From Molanna angustata (Eukaryota > Arthropoda > Insecta > Trichoptera > Molannidae), in the NCBI GenBank assembly GCA_963576475.1, contig OY754987.1:8414536-8478535 (forward strand): a DNA stretch of 64,000 bases, in the 5' to 3' direction. Positions 49,306-64,000 of this stretch are shown piece by piece. The notes beneath the pieces are model-generated. The model did no database searches. It was not told the origin of the DNA and saw only the letters and a program-made list of their open reading frames with translations. Position 1 is the first letter of the stretch. The number at the start of each line of letters is the position of its first letter. The position numbers were made by a program, and so were the translations under genes.

Positions 49306-50602
49306 GACAGTATGGAGGTCAGTCCTCTTTTCCAACCCGGAATATGAAAACAGCCTGATGGTATGTATGTATGTTTGGAGATAAAGTAACAAACTATAAG
49401 GTCTTCTTACATAATATATTGTGTAATGTGTATAGACGACTACCATACCATACTTAGGAAGCATGTTTCAGCGTGATGGAAGATTGGAAAAAGATATTGA
49501 AAGGAGAGTAACGGCAGGTAATAGAGTGAATTGTACGTTAAAATCTATAATGGCTGACCCAATTATTGAAAGAAATATCGTAAGTAAGATTAAAATAAAT
49601 GCCCTAAGGTGGTTCGGCCACATAGAACGAATGAAAGATGACCGTCTGACAAAAAAAGTATACAAGTCTGATAAAAGAGGAACGAAAAGTAGAGGTCGGC
49701 CAATAAAAATTTGGCACGATCACATAAATGGGATTTTGAAAGATGGTGATGTTAGAAGTAAGAATAATAGAAGAGCGTGTATGAGACGATGTATGAACGT
49801 GAATGAAGCGAGGAAGGTATTTAAGTCTGGCATTCGGTTCTCTCTGCCTACCCCAAATAGGGAAATGGAGTGATGGTATGGCTATGGGACTACCATACAA
49901 ATTGTATGAAGCGAAGTCGTCACTAAATTCAATTTCAATAAAAATTGTTAAAAAGAAATTGAGATGTACTGCTACAATGTTAATATTTTTTATAGAAAAT
50001 TAAATTATCTAGTTGGGCTATTTCGGCTTTTTTCGATATTTTTTAAAAATTTGGAAATATAGGCCGTTAAACACATAAAAAAATGTGTTTCCTAATAAAA
50101 AATGTTTGAGAAACTCAAGAATTATTTTTAAAAAACTTATTTGAGATTATGTATTTGTCTATTTGTGATACCAATTTTCAGCGTTCTAGCTTTTATGGTT
50201 TCTGAGATATATGGAAAAATAAAGTAAAAATTCAAAAGTTGATAACCCCTGACTGAAACCAAAATTCAAAATTCTGAGTATAAAAGTTTTGTAGGCCTAT
50301 TACTATTTATATATTCTGAAATTTTGGGCTCTGTGCATTGAGCGAATCAAATGTTATAAGGGCGGGGGACACACAGACGTCATGACACACAAAATATAGA
50401 TAGATAAAAAATATCAAATTGATGTTTTCAAAAAAATTCTAGAAATTCTCAAACATTTTTATTAATAAAAATGTTTATCATGATAAATTTATGTGTTTAA
50501 CTGCCTATATTTCCAAAGTTTTTAAAAATATCGAAACAAGGCGAAACACCAAAACGAGATAATTTAATTTTCTATAAAAAATATTAACATTGCAATAGTA
50601 AG
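49306..50602 (-). mobile_element. HINE copy H4 in unit 2
   Basis: Same interrupted, partly inverted copy as 38934-40230, with the RTE-like insertion at 49449-49887. Confidence 0.7.
49463..49873 (+). pseudogene. RTE-like LINE ORF2 C-terminus in unit 2
   Basis: Same 136 codons as 39091-39501, inside the same 11-bp GACTACCATAC duplication (49438-49448 and 49888-49898). No amino-acid difference seen. Confidence 0.8.
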
Positions 50603-51107
50603 TAAGTAGGTACGCGCATCAGAGTAACAATAAACAAATTGATAGTTTTATGAACGATGTAAAAATAAAAGTAAGTAGGTACGCGCATGAGAGAGTAACA
50701 ATAATCAAATCAACATATAGTATGAACTTTGTAAAACTGAAAGTAAGTAGGTACGCGCACGAGAGAGAATAGGTATCAATACATATATCGACAGTTGTAT
50801 GAAGTCGTAAAAATAAAAGTAAGTAGGTACGCGCTTTTTCAAGGCAATATTTAAAATGCGTTGAATTGTATTCATTTTATCGCGAAGGTCACAGAGACAT
50901 GTTAGAACAGTATTGAGCGCGGACGCAAGACGATCGGAGCCATATATATAAATCACCTTCAAAATATACTCCGAACAAATCTCCGTGCGGCCAAGGTCAA
51001 CATGTAATATTTTGCCGCGGATGCAAAACGATCGGTGGCTTAGTAAAAATATACACCTTCAAAATATACACTGAATAAATCTCCGTGCGGCCAATGGTTG
51101 AACTAAT
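50597..51107. repeat. Right subterminal repeats of unit 2
   Basis: Same AGTAAGTAGGTACGCGC and CTCCGTGCGGCCAA arrays as 40225-40735. Confidence 0.7.
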
Positions 51108-51301
51108 AATATTCATTTCAAGATATTTTGATATTTTTTTTGCTTCCATGTAAATTTTTGCCAGTTGATTCTCTATGGTATAAGCAACAGAAAGGTAGTT
51201 TTTGGCGTGAAAATTATCTTGCGTCCGTATACCGGACGCGAAAAGTTGGTGGACGCAACAACCCTATACGAATTTCACATAGGTGACGCAACAAGTATTG
51301 C

Positions 51302-55610
<4,309 letters not shown>

Positions 55611-56083
55611 ATGCTGTTGCGTTATATGAATGGTACTGTAAATATCTCAATGGGATATACACCTTATTTTCTTTTTCACGGTCGTGAACAAATTCTGTCA
55701 GGTGAGATGCATCAAAGGTATCAACCTGGACCCATCTCAGTAGATGACATGCAAATAGAAAAGCCCCATGATTATGCTGAAATGCTAGATGAATTAAGAA
55801 TTTTTTTTTTGAAGTTCAGAAGAATCTTATGTCAGCTTTTAAACGCAATGCCACTTTGTATAACAAAAATAGGGTCGAACGCTCTTATAATGTAGGTGAC
55901 TTTGTCTACCGGAGAAATTTTATAAACTCCAAAGGTGCTGAATTCTTTTCATCAAAATTAGCTCCACGCTTTGTTAGAAACAAAATTATAGCAAAAATAT
56001 CACCTGTAGTTTATACATTAGCGAATGAACAAAATAAGTCTGTAGGGAACTTTCACATTAAGGATCTCTTAAAACCAGATTAA
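55611..56083 (+). pseudogene. Ty3/gypsy integrase C-terminal remnant, frameshifted
   Basis: The first part (55611 to ~55806) carries the GYTPYFLFHGRE motif, which follows the integrase core in Ty3/gypsy pol. After an indel in a T run near 55801-55812, the frame continues at 55829-56083 with YNVGDFVYRRNF, the KLAPRFVRNKIIAKISPVVY block and a final NFHIKDLLKP. This is the GPY/F-type C-terminal domain that binds DNA and helps choose targets. No protease, RT or catalytic integrase core lies upstream, and I found no LTR pair, so this is a decayed fragment. Whether the surrounding AT-rich sequence belongs to the same element is unclear. Confidence 0.8.
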
Positions 56084-56984
56084 TATTAAATTTTTTTTGA
56101 TGTCTGTATCATCAGTATGATACAACTGTATCATATAATTTGTATGTTTTCACTGCCAATACATGACATCCATATCTGCTTAATGCTATTATCATTCTCA
56201 GGATTATAATATGTCAGATGACCAAATTAATCAAACATTGATAAATGTTTACACTGTAAATATACTGTTTTTTTTTATAATGAGAAATTTCTCGAGGAAC
56301 ATATTGGTACTCTGATGGCATATGTTTAATATGATGGGTTCCTCGACAAATTTAAATTTAATTATATTGTGGGGAATGCTGTGATGGAGTATTTCTTCAC
56401 AATATTGAGATGTCATATACTTTTGTTTTCATTCAGATGAGTTAGTTCTATTTTTATGTCAAAATTTGTAGAGCTACATTGTACTTGCTTTTTTATATTA
56501 AAATGTTATCCTATATTGTTTAGATGTTGGACTATAAAACTGATATTTTCCAAGGAAAATTGTCTAGTATATGTCATACAGATTGTGTTGATGGTAAATA
56601 TGATCCTGAATGAAAACCTAAGTATATCAATTTGATAAAAGTTTATATCTAGAGCTCCTTTTTGTTTCATGTAGGTTACTGTATAATATGTAATGTTCTT
56701 GTTTATGAATACCAATTTCATATTGTAATATGAAATTGATTGTTATATGTCATGGTATAACTTAAAATACTGAAATGCCACTATATTCTGTTTTTTTTAT
56801 TACAATAATAGGAAATTTATTTGATAATTCACTCATTTTTCTACCATATAAGAGCTATATCTATGGTATCACGTGCATGGAATGCCATGGTCTTCTTCCA
56901 GATAACTGTGCCGACCAACTCAGTTATCGTAGACTGCATCTGGAGATTTAGTTTGGTCAACTAGATGTCTGATGTAATCAAAAC
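56084..56984. other. AT-rich region after the gypsy remnant
   Basis: No gene recognised. Inverted words CTCGAGGAAC / GTTCCTCGAC flank ~56291-56345, and ATTTCATATTGTAATATGAA at ~56716-56735 is a short palindrome. LTR boundaries were sought but not found. Confidence 0.35.
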
Positions 56985-57407
56985 GAAGAGACACTGATCA
57001 TTGTCTGTCACATGAGATACATGAGGTGACACACTTGGTGTGCGATAGAAGAAATTACAAATTGTTGAACGTTATAAATTTTCTCAAATCTTATCATTCT
57101 GTAGTCTATTTTTATATAACCTTGCATGGACTAGTGTCCTTAATCATAACAAAGAGACACTGTCACATGAGATACATGAGGTGACACACTTGGTGTGCGA
57201 TAGAAGATATTACAAATTATTGAATGTGACAAATTTTCTCAATTCTTGTCATTTTGTAGATTATTTTTTATATAATTTTGTATGTACTAGTGTCCTTAAT
57301 CATGACCAAGAGACACTGTTACATGACACACATGAGGAGACACACTTGCTGTGCAATAGAAAGAGTTACAATTTATTAGACGTTATAAATTTTTATTAAA
57401 CGTAGTC
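56985..57407. repeat. Tandem repeat, ~160-bp unit, three copies
   Basis: Each unit has AGAGACACTG, CATGAGATACATGAGGTGAC (or a variant), ACACTTGGTGTGCGATAGAA and ATTACAAATT...TATAAATTTT. Later copies have drifted. Confidence 0.85.
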
Positions 57408-58376
57408 ATTAGATATTACATTTCTGATGTTCTGTCTAGCTGATGCTTTTATGTATGACATATTGGGTAATCTATTACCAAACCTGATCTCTAATACCAT
57501 GATATATAACAACATTTTAGATAAGATTGAATTCTGTTATGATTAAAATAGTGTAATGCAAATTCGATACTGGACTTATATCACATTCTTGAAATATTAA
57601 TTTTGAAATTGCATTATATTATTATTTGTTGTGGAGAAATAAGATGCTGGTATGAAATTTCTTTTGTTTAATATAAAAATGTTTTTCATCTGGGATCAAA
57701 GTGGATAAATTTTATGCATTTATCTTCCCGATGAATTTTCTTATCATGGGTAAGGTGTTTATAGGAGGTACTCATGATAACTGATGTTTATAGTTATTGA
57801 TAATGATTATTAAAATAATGATATTTTACATTTGCTATGTCTGACACATAAATCTTTCATAGACAAATTTACATGTTAGCTTTCACATTTCTTGGCTTAC
57901 AATTAAGACTTACATGTATGATACTGAGCTAAGCTCACAATTTGATATGATGACTATGATGCTGTTTTAACTGGGAAAATATTCTGAACTTTAAATTTTC
58001 CCTATGATGAAATTTTTTTATCGTGAGTTAAGGTGTTTATAGGATGGACTCACGATAACTGTATCACGCTTGAAGATACATGGTATCTGAGTGATTCTGT
58101 TTCAACATGAGAGCCTCTTCCGCAGATTCTAGCTCACAATGAGAATTAGCACAAATGAAAGCTAATCCAAGCTCACAATATGGAGACAAGATGAAAAGCT
58201 AAGATGGGGTTTCCTTAGTTTTCCATCGATAAAAAAAAAATAATGAACGCTTCTCGGGAGTGTCATTGAAGGGGTTAAATAATCAAACGTGAGTGGACTG
58301 AAAACGTTCACCACCAGATCTGTAAATACTGTATTATAATTGTTATTACGTCTGTTTTATGAACAGAGGGGTTTCA
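57408..58376. other. AT-rich region with a direct repeat pair
   Basis: No gene. AAGGTGTTTATAGGAGGTAC...TCATGATAACTG (~57751-57783) and AAGGTGTTTATAGGATGGAC...TCACGATAACTG (~58030-58062) are direct repeats ~280 bases apart, each following a TCATGGGT/TCGTGAGT arm complementary to its end (ACTCATGATA / ACTCACGATA). Confidence 0.5.
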
Positions 58377-58525
58377 TTTTTTTTTTTTTTTTTTTTGTTG
58401 GCTCTTCACCCGTTAAGAGTGTTCTCAGCCATCTAAGTTAAAATATTAAACTGTCAAAATAGAGAAACCTAAATTATTTTTGTATATTTATTTCACTTCG
58501 ATCAATTTAAATTTTATGAACAGAG
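58377..58525 (-). other. 3' UTR and poly(A) of the I-group LINE
   Basis: It runs from the ORF2 stop (58526-58528) to a run of 20 T on the plus strand, which reads as poly(A) on the element strand. It includes CTTAACGGGTGAAGAGCCAA just before the tail. No AATAAA signal directly precedes the tail. Confidence 0.75.
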
Positions 58526-61500
58526 TTAAATTTTAATGTCATTAATTTTGATGAATTTTTTGAGCAAAATGTTTACCTGCCTGGAATTGTAGCTCAACAA
58601 TGTCCTCACATTTGTTGGCATTGGAACCCCAATCTCTGTGAGGTCGGTAAAAAAGGATGGATACCTATCGTTTATGGGGCATTCAAGAAACAAATGATCC
58701 AGTGTCTCATCACCAATCATACATTCGCAGAGACTGCTATCAATGATCCCTATTTTTTTTAAATGCTCTCTGGTACAACAGTGTCCCATGCGGATACGAC
58801 ACATAACGCTGATGGAATGTTTGTCAAAAGCTTTATCATGGAACCATGGCTTATTGACAATTGTTTGTTGGGTCGTTTTGTAAAGTCTACCCTTTTTCAG
58901 TGAGCTTGTGTCCCAATATAACTGCCATTTATTCATCAGACGGTTTTTTGCGATTGGTAGGAGATCGTTTTGTGTAATATTGGGATGTGTCCGTGTGTTT
59001 CCATATGTTGCTCTCTTAGCCAATTCATCCGCTTTCTCATTTCCTGGTATACCACAGTGACTTGGTATCCATGCCAGACAAAGTTTTCTGTTTTGGTTGC
59101 ATATTTCTTTAATTTTTTTCCATATATCTATACAGTAGTGGTCATCACTATACAAAATAGGGGATTTAGAGAGTTTTTCGAGTGTACTTAAGGAATCGGT
59201 CAATATTAATGTCTTTAAGAATCGTTTTTTATTTGCATAGTTCAAAGCCTCTATTATAGCTATACATTCTGCTGAGAATATTGTAGAATCTTTATGGAGA
59301 GTCAAAAGTAATTCAACTTTATCTGAATCACTAAATACTGCTGCTCCAGTATTGCTTTTGCAGTCCATTTTTGATCCATCCGTATAAAGTATTTTCCAGT
59401 CATTCCATTTGGATTCAATTACGTGTTTAAGTCTTTTAGATGCAAAAGCATCTGGAGTTATTCCTAATGAGTGGATTATGTTTGGCGGCTCGATTAAATT
59501 TTGATAGGGTAATGAGTAAACTGGGAGTGTCTCAGATTTAATGAAATCCGATGAATATTGGTCTAAAAAGGTGAGGCTATTTACAAGAGGAGGGGAGATT
59601 TTATGTTTCCAAAATGGTGATTGATTTGTGAATATTTTAAGCATAGCGATTTTTCTAATTAGAGGGTGGAATTTAATAATATTGCATTTTAAAACAAATT
59701 TATCTGACAGATACTGTTTTCTCAGCTCAAGTGGTGGGTCCACGGCTTCCACCTGGAGTGCACATACCGGTGTCGATTTCATAGCGCCTAATATAAGTCT
59801 CAGACCTTCAAATTGTATTCTATCTAAGCGTTGTAAATTTTTCTTGGAAATTGGACTAAGTAAAAACGCTCCATAGTCGATTTGACTGCGAACGTATGAT
59901 ATATACATTAAACGTAGAACAGAAGGGTGACCTCCCCACCAAGTACGGGTTACAGCTCGCATTGCATTTAGTCCAGACTGACATTTGTTAATGATATGTG
60001 TAACTTGAGAGTTCCAAGATAGTCTGGAATCCAAAGTGATACCAAGAAATCTTAATTCCGAAGAGACAGGGAGGATAATGTCATTTAGTTGAATTTTTAT
60101 ATGTGGTATAGAGCGTTTTTTTGTAAACATAATGGATTTACATTTGGGAGGACTGGGATTCAGGCCATTTTCAGATAACCACGAAGAAATATTTTTGAGA
60201 GTATTATTCATAATGTTCTCCATTTGTTGGATTTTTTTCCCTGATACATAAATAAAAAAATCGTCTGCATATATCAGTAACTGTGCCGAGGGTAACAGTA
60301 CATGAAAAATCTCGTGAATATAAATATTGAAGAGGATAGGGCTAAGGACTGACCCCTGTGGCAAGCCTCTGTCGACTTTTCTTTCTTGAGTATCAATTCC
60401 TCGAATGTCGAGAATGATTTTTCTATCCAGGAGAATATTCATTATGAAGATGGCTAATTTTAGGGGGATTCCAATTCGGAGAAGTTTAGATTTAAGAAGG
60501 GAGAGAAGCACATTATCATATGCACTTGTGATATCTAAGCTTACTCCTATGACCTGTTCTTGTCTAGAGAAAGCTAAAAGAATATCCGTTGTTAAATTGG
60601 CTACACTTTCTACTGAGGATTTTTTTTTTCTGAAGCCAAACATATTGTACGGCAAAATATTTTTGTTTTCAACGAACCAATCAATTCGTCTTTTTATAAT
60701 ATGTTCTGTTAATTTAAGCAGAGTTGATGATAATGCTATTGGTCTGTAGTTGACACCTGAATTAGGGTCCTTTAGTGGTTTCAAAATTGGGATAATGAGT
60801 TGAGTTTTCCAAGATTCTGGGATAACCCCTGTATCGAACATTATGTTTATTAATTTTAAGAGATTTTCAAGAATTTTGTCGCTACTATTATGTAAGATAA
60901 TATATGGGATCCCGTCTATTCCAGGTGAAGTATTTTTTACCACTTGTAAGACTGATTTTAATTCGTCTATTTGGAATGGGGCATCTAGCCAGTTACTGCT
61001 AGTATGTGAATATTGTAACGAGATTTCATCGATGTTAACAGCATACGGTGGGGCCATTTTATTTAAGAAATCTTCTGACCATAGTTTAGGGCATGATTTA
61101 GAAGATGGGGTTTTGTATGAGCCACGAAATTTTCTGATATTATTCCAAACTTCTGAAATTGGAACTTGGATACTAAGTGATGTGCAGAAGTCTTTCCACC
61201 CTTTTCTTTTCTTGTTTTTGAGGAACCGTTTGACTTTAGCTTGAACATTTTTAAGATACAAGAAATTTTCAAGTGTCATGTTATGCTTGTAGTCTTTATA
61301 TGCTTGCTTCCTAATTGACGAATGTTCTTCGCACGCTGAGTCCCACCAAGGAGGAGGTAAGGGATACTTTTTGAATTTGGGATTCTTTTTAGGTATAAAT
61401 TTTTCTGATATTTCAATCGTTTTAATAAATTCATCGTAGCATTCTTGTAGGTTTTCTATTGAGGGGGGAGTAAATGTTATATTGGGGTTGTTGGTGTAAT

Positions 61501-62260
61501 GATTATATCCTGACCAATTAGCTTTTCCAAAATTACAAACATTTTTATCGAATTTGTTGTTTCTTTTGGATTTTGAGTTTTCAATATGAGAGGTATATAT
61601 GTATCTGTATGACGGTTGTGAATAATGCAAAATTATTGGAAGATGATCACTATTGAATGGGTCAGAAAGTATTTTCCAATTCAAGTATGGAGCAATATCG
61701 GGACTACATATTGTTAAATCTACTGCGCTGATTCGTTGATTTGGCACAGGGATACGTGTCGGTGATCCGTCGTTAATAATGCAAAGATTCAACTCATTTA
61801 GCAGATCAACTATAATTCTACCTAATTTTGTGCATGATGATGAACCCCACATGTTATGGTGAGCATTAAAATCTCCCATAATTATAAAGGGATGTTTTAT
61901 TCGAGAAATTATGGTTCTTAAAATATTTTTGGTGGGTTGGAAATTAGGAGAAATATAAATTGAGACAAAAGTTGTACCGTCTATTTCCGCAGCAACAACT
62001 TGTGATGGACAATTTATTGGTTTTAAATTTATCTGGTTAAAGAAAAATGTGTCTTTTATTAATAACGCAGCTCCACCTTTGCCATCATGTCTATTATCTT
62101 TTAGGCATTGGTAGCCGGGAATTTTGAATGTTTTTTCATCGCGGAGCCAGGTTTCAGATAGTGCCGCTATTTGAACCTGGTTCTCGGATAGCAATTTTAA
62201 AATAGAGTCTTTATTAGGTATTGCACTTCTGCAGTTCCACTGGGCAATATTTAAGGCCAT
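58526..62260 (-). CDS. I-group LINE ORF2: endonuclease, reverse transcriptase, RNase H (1244 aa)
   Basis: This protein nicks target DNA and copies its own RNA into the nick. The AP-type endonuclease is residues ~1-215 (SETW 35-38, GDFN 129-132, SDHLPI 204-209). The reverse transcriptase is ~440-745 (NYRPIALSS near 504, LDITSAYD with Asp576, GLPQGSVLSPILFN ~632-645, IYADD with Asp666/667). RNase H is ~953-1087, with the catalytic set Asp961, Glu998, Asp1022 and Asp1078 all present (TDGS, SAECIAIIEA, TDSLS, GNEKADELA). A terminal zinc-like motif holds HCCTREH and CECMIGDETLDHLFLECP (~1160-1195). The start ATG at 62260 has a good context (ACAAAATGG), 52 bases after the ORF1 stop, so translation may depend on reinitiation. 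No missing key residue seen. Confidence 0.93.
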   Translation of the reverse strand: MALNIAQWNCRSAIPNKDSILKLLSENQVQIAALSETWLRDEKTFKIPGYQCLKDNRHDGKGGAALLIKDTFFFNQINLKPINCPSQVVAAEIDGTTFVSIYISPNFQPTKNILRTIISRIKHPFIIMGDFNAHHNMWGSSSCTKLGRIIVDLLNELNLCIINDGSPTRIPVPNQRISAVDLTICSPDIAPYLNWKILSDPFNSDHLPIILHYSQPSYRYIYTSHIENSKSKRNNKFDKNVCNFGKANWSGYNHYTNNPNITFTPPSIENLQECYDEFIKTIEISEKFIPKKNPKFKKYPLPPPWWDSACEEHSSIRKQAYKDYKHNMTLENFLYLKNVQAKVKRFLKNKKRKGWKDFCTSLSIQVPISEVWNNIRKFRGSYKTPSSKSCPKLWSEDFLNKMAPPYAVNIDEISLQYSHTSSNWLDAPFQIDELKSVLQVVKNTSPGIDGIPYIILHNSSDKILENLLKLINIMFDTGVIPESWKTQLIIPILKPLKDPNSGVNYRPIALSSTLLKLTEHIIKRRIDWFVENKNILPYNMFGFRKKKSSVESVANLTTDILLAFSRQEQVIGVSLDITSAYDNVLLSLLKSKLLRIGIPLKLAIFIMNILLDRKIILDIRGIDTQERKVDRGLPQGSVLSPILFNIYIHEIFHVLLPSAQLLIYADDFFIYVSGKKIQQMENIMNNTLKNISSWLSENGLNPSPPKCKSIMFTKKRSIPHIKIQLNDIILPVSSELRFLGITLDSRLSWNSQVTHIINKCQSGLNAMRAVTRTWWGGHPSVLRLMYISYVRSQIDYGAFLLSPISKKNLQRLDRIQFEGLRLILGAMKSTPVCALQVEAVDPPLELRKQYLSDKFVLKCNIIKFHPLIRKIAMLKIFTNQSPFWKHKISPPLVNSLTFLDQYSSDFIKSETLPVYSLPYQNLIEPPNIIHSLGITPDAFASKRLKHVIESKWNDWKILYTDGSKMDCKSNTGAAVFSDSDKVELLLTLHKDSTIFSAECIAIIEALNYANKKRFLKTLILTDSLSTLEKLSKSPILYSDDHYCIDIWKKIKEICNQNRKLCLAWIPSHCGIPGNEKADELAKRATYGNTRTHPNITQNDLLPIAKNRLMNKWQLYWDTSSLKKGRLYKTTQQTIVNKPWFHDKAFDKHSISVMCRIRMGHCCTREHLKKIGIIDSSLCECMIGDETLDHLFLECPINDRYPSFFTDLTEIGVPMPTNVRTLLSYNSRQVNILLKKFIKINDIKI

Positions 62261-62312
62261 TTTGTATGAAAGATTATACAGGGAATTATTGTGCGAGTTA
62301 CAAGTTTAAGGT

Positions 62313-63749
62313 CTAATTTGTTTCTGTGATAGAGTTTGAATCGATATCTTCTTTATTTAGGTTGTTATTGAGTATATTGACAGTATTTTGTAAGGTGTTA
62401 TTAATAAGTGCATCGTTGGACGGTACTGAGATATAGTGTTCTGTGGTAAGAAGTTCATGGATCATATTGTATATGCAATTTAGAATTATTTCTTTACGAC
62501 TATAATTAATGTCTTCAGGTATTATTGTATCTGGGGTAGTTTCATTTGTTAACGGGAGAGCACATCCATTTTTAGGTACTGGATGGTTTCCATTTGGTGC
62601 AATTAATAATGAGTTGATTTGTTTTTTATCCAAGTAAGGGGGGGTATTACTATGTTTTTTAAGATTATTTTTGTTTGAAGGGGTGATTACCCTCCATTTT
62701 GGTGTGAAATTATTTTGTGTTTCAATTTTGTTTGAATTGTTGACAGCTTTCGTTTTTTCTGAGTATGATATTTTCACGGAGGGAAACATTCCAGCTGCTT
62801 CGATATACGATATACTTTGGTCAGCCATTACTTTCTTAATGTTCCTCTGTCTTGTCAATTCTGGGCAATTTATATCGATAGCCTGGTGATTTCCCGAGCA
62901 ATGAACACAAATAGTATTTTCTTGAGTTACATTACATGTGTTTCCAAGATGATGTAAAGTGCATTTAAAACACCTAGGTGCTGCAGATTTGCAGTTAGTT
63001 TTAGTGTGTCCGTATCTTAAACATTGATGACATTGAATAGTAGGGAATATGTAAGTTTCTACTGGTAGACGATTGTAAAAGAGGTAAAGGTGTGATGGGA
63101 GTTTTTGCCCTTCGATTGTGACCACAACAGTTTGAGATGGTTTCCATGTCGGGATTTCAATTTTACGGTCTCTGTAGTTAAGCCTTCGAATTTTTATTAT
63201 TTTTCCGAATCCCGGAGGGACTTCCAAATTACTTAATATTTCCTCGTCAGAAAGAGATGTAGGTATATCTTTTACAACTCCAAGACGAGTTACGTGAAAG
63301 GAAGGTATAAATGGTAAGTAGTTGTTTTGTTCTAAAATTTTGTTATTAAGAAAAGTATTTGCTGCTAAATAATTTTTGAATTCGATTGCAATTGTGCGTT
63401 TACCCAACGGCTTGATTTTTTTTATATTATCAATTTTATTTTTGTAGATAAACGAACCGAATGAGATAGCCTGTATTTGAAGACTTTCTCCCGCTACTTT
63501 CTTTTGTACATGTACAATAAATGGGGAAAGAGAGGATTCATTATACAGTAAAGAATTCTCTTGGTGTACTGAGGGGTTTATGTTTGGTTTGAATTTTTTG
63601 GATACTGAACTATCCAATAATGTATTATCATGATCTATCGGTGTGGACTGGGCCTTACGAGTTTGTTTTGATGGCGTACATTCTAATACATTGTTATCTG
63701 TTGACTTGGCAACAACGTTACTAGGTAACATTTCGCTAGCACAGCGCAT
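62313..63749 (-). CDS. I-group LINE ORF1: gag-like nucleic-acid-binding protein (478 aa)
   Basis: This protein is expected to coat the element RNA and form the RNP needed for retrotransposition. I chose the ATG at 63749; the frame is open to 63806 but only with a GTG, and an ATG at 63731 is a second option. The central part (~80-230) resembles the RNA-binding region of Jockey/I gag proteins. Three zinc knuckles follow (numbered from this start): C240-x2-C-x4-H-x4-C253, C260-x2-C-x3-H-x4-C272 and C281-x2-C-x3-H-x6-C295. The C-terminal ~180 residues are Asn/Ser/Thr-rich and probably disordered. No frameshift or stop is present. Confidence 0.88.
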   Translation of the reverse strand: MRCASEMLPSNVVAKSTDNNVLECTPSKQTRKAQSTPIDHDNTLLDSSVSKKFKPNINPSVHQENSLLYNESSLSPFIVHVQKKVAGESLQIQAISFGSFIYKNKIDNIKKIKPLGKRTIAIEFKNYLAANTFLNNKILEQNNYLPFIPSFHVTRLGVVKDIPTSLSDEEILSNLEVPPGFGKIIKIRRLNYRDRKIEIPTWKPSQTVVVTIEGQKLPSHLYLFYNRLPVETYIFPTIQCHQCLRYGHTKTNCKSAAPRCFKCTLHHLGNTCNVTQENTICVHCSGNHQAIDINCPELTRQRNIKKVMADQSISYIEAAGMFPSVKISYSEKTKAVNNSNKIETQNNFTPKWRVITPSNKNNLKKHSNTPPYLDKKQINSLLIAPNGNHPVPKNGCALPLTNETTPDTIIPEDINYSRKEIILNCIYNMIHELLTTEHYISVPSNDALINNTLQNTVNILNNNLNKEDIDSNSITETN

Positions 63750-64000
63750 GAAGCGCCGGCAAATTGTTTGCTTACCTACCTCCACTAAGCAATTGTTTTG
63801 ACACACTTACAAAAAAAAATAAAATAAATAAAAATGGAACGAACTCACCGGTTACGTGGGGACAATATTTTAACTAAGATATGTTCACATAAGCATTTAA
63901 ACAAAAATTAACACAAAATATAAGTTTTTGCACCACTTAAAACATCAAAAACACAAAAAATATGAGGAGCGAACTACAAGCGTCGTGATTCATTCAGCGG
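63750..64000 (-). promoter_or_regulatory. 5' UTR / internal promoter region of the I-group LINE (partial)
   Basis: About 250 bases upstream of ORF1 on the minus strand. LINEs of this group use internal promoters downstream of +1. ACCGGTGAGTTCGTTCC near 63835-63852 contains a donor-like GGTGAGT. The end of the window (CCGCTGAATGAATCACGACG on the element strand) may be close to the true 5' end, but no boundary can be fixed. Confidence 0.4.

Larger units (their letters stand above)
58377..64000 (-). mobile_element. I-group LINE, apparently complete at the 3' end, 5' end at or beyond the window edge
   Basis: On the minus strand: ~190 bases of 5' sequence in view, ORF1, a 52-base gap, ORF2, a ~130-base 3' UTR and 20 A residues (58377-58396). 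Both frames are open throughout. RNase H in ORF2 and zinc knuckles in ORF1 place it with I/Nimb-type elements. This may be a recently active copy. The target duplication cannot be checked because the 5' end is not resolved. Confidence 0.88.

Noticed and set aside
55611..58376. A complete Ty3/gypsy element with LTRs
   Set aside because: Only the integrase C-terminus is recognisable, and no direct LTR pair was found on either side.

Overview
This window looks like a transposon-dense stretch of an insect genome. It is strongly AT-rich and has long (TA)n and (GT)n tracts. GTAGGTACCTAC-type words, GT-AG introns, I-clade, RTE-like and Jockey/CR1-like LINEs, Tc1/mariner and hAT-like elements, and DINE-like Helitrons are all present. 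The words are common in Lepidoptera and some Hemiptera, so the order cannot be fixed from sequence alone. I found no host gene that I can name. Almost all protein-like sequence belongs to mobile elements, and most of it is broken.

Layout. 0-31 kb: a TIR MITE family; five forward copies of a Helitron-like family (called HINE here) with a (GT)n core; a degenerate Tc1-type element with 233-235 bp TIRs and an intron-like gap in its transposase; a 528-bp hAT-like MITE; an element built of CGAA-palindrome repeats; fragments of several LINEs; a 177-bp foldback hairpin; a 493-codon open RT of a 5'-truncated LINE inserted in another repeat family (R); a 537-bp (TA)n tract; and a 2-kb block of stacked minisatellites.

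31-51.5 kb: about 9.3 kb occurs twice in direct orientation with a constant offset of 10372. By eye I see three base differences in the parts I compared closely. Every breakpoint lies in a (TA)n tract or the 200-N gap. Each copy follows a long palindrome and holds reverse HINE copies, a LINE tail, an RTE-like insertion with an 11-bp target duplication and subterminal tandem repeats. The outer ends of the unit (ATCCC...GGGAT between TA repeats) form a diverged 27-bp inverted repeat. The unit may therefore be a large non-autonomous DNA element. Haplotype or assembly duplication is an equally serious explanation.

51.5-64 kb: an RTE-like tail, a long AT-rich region with weak exon-like pieces, a frameshifted Ty3/gypsy integrase tail, a 160-bp tandem repeat, and on the minus strand a structurally complete two-ORF LINE of the I group (gag-like ORF1 with three zinc knuckles; ORF2 with endonuclease, RT, RNase H and a terminal zinc motif). 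It has a 20-nt poly(A) tail. This is the only apparently functional coding system in the window.

The main leads are the HINE family with covarying 5' hairpins and stacked 3' termini, the 9.25-kb TIR-bounded unit, and two unrelated palindromes that carry hammerhead-ribozyme-like cores.
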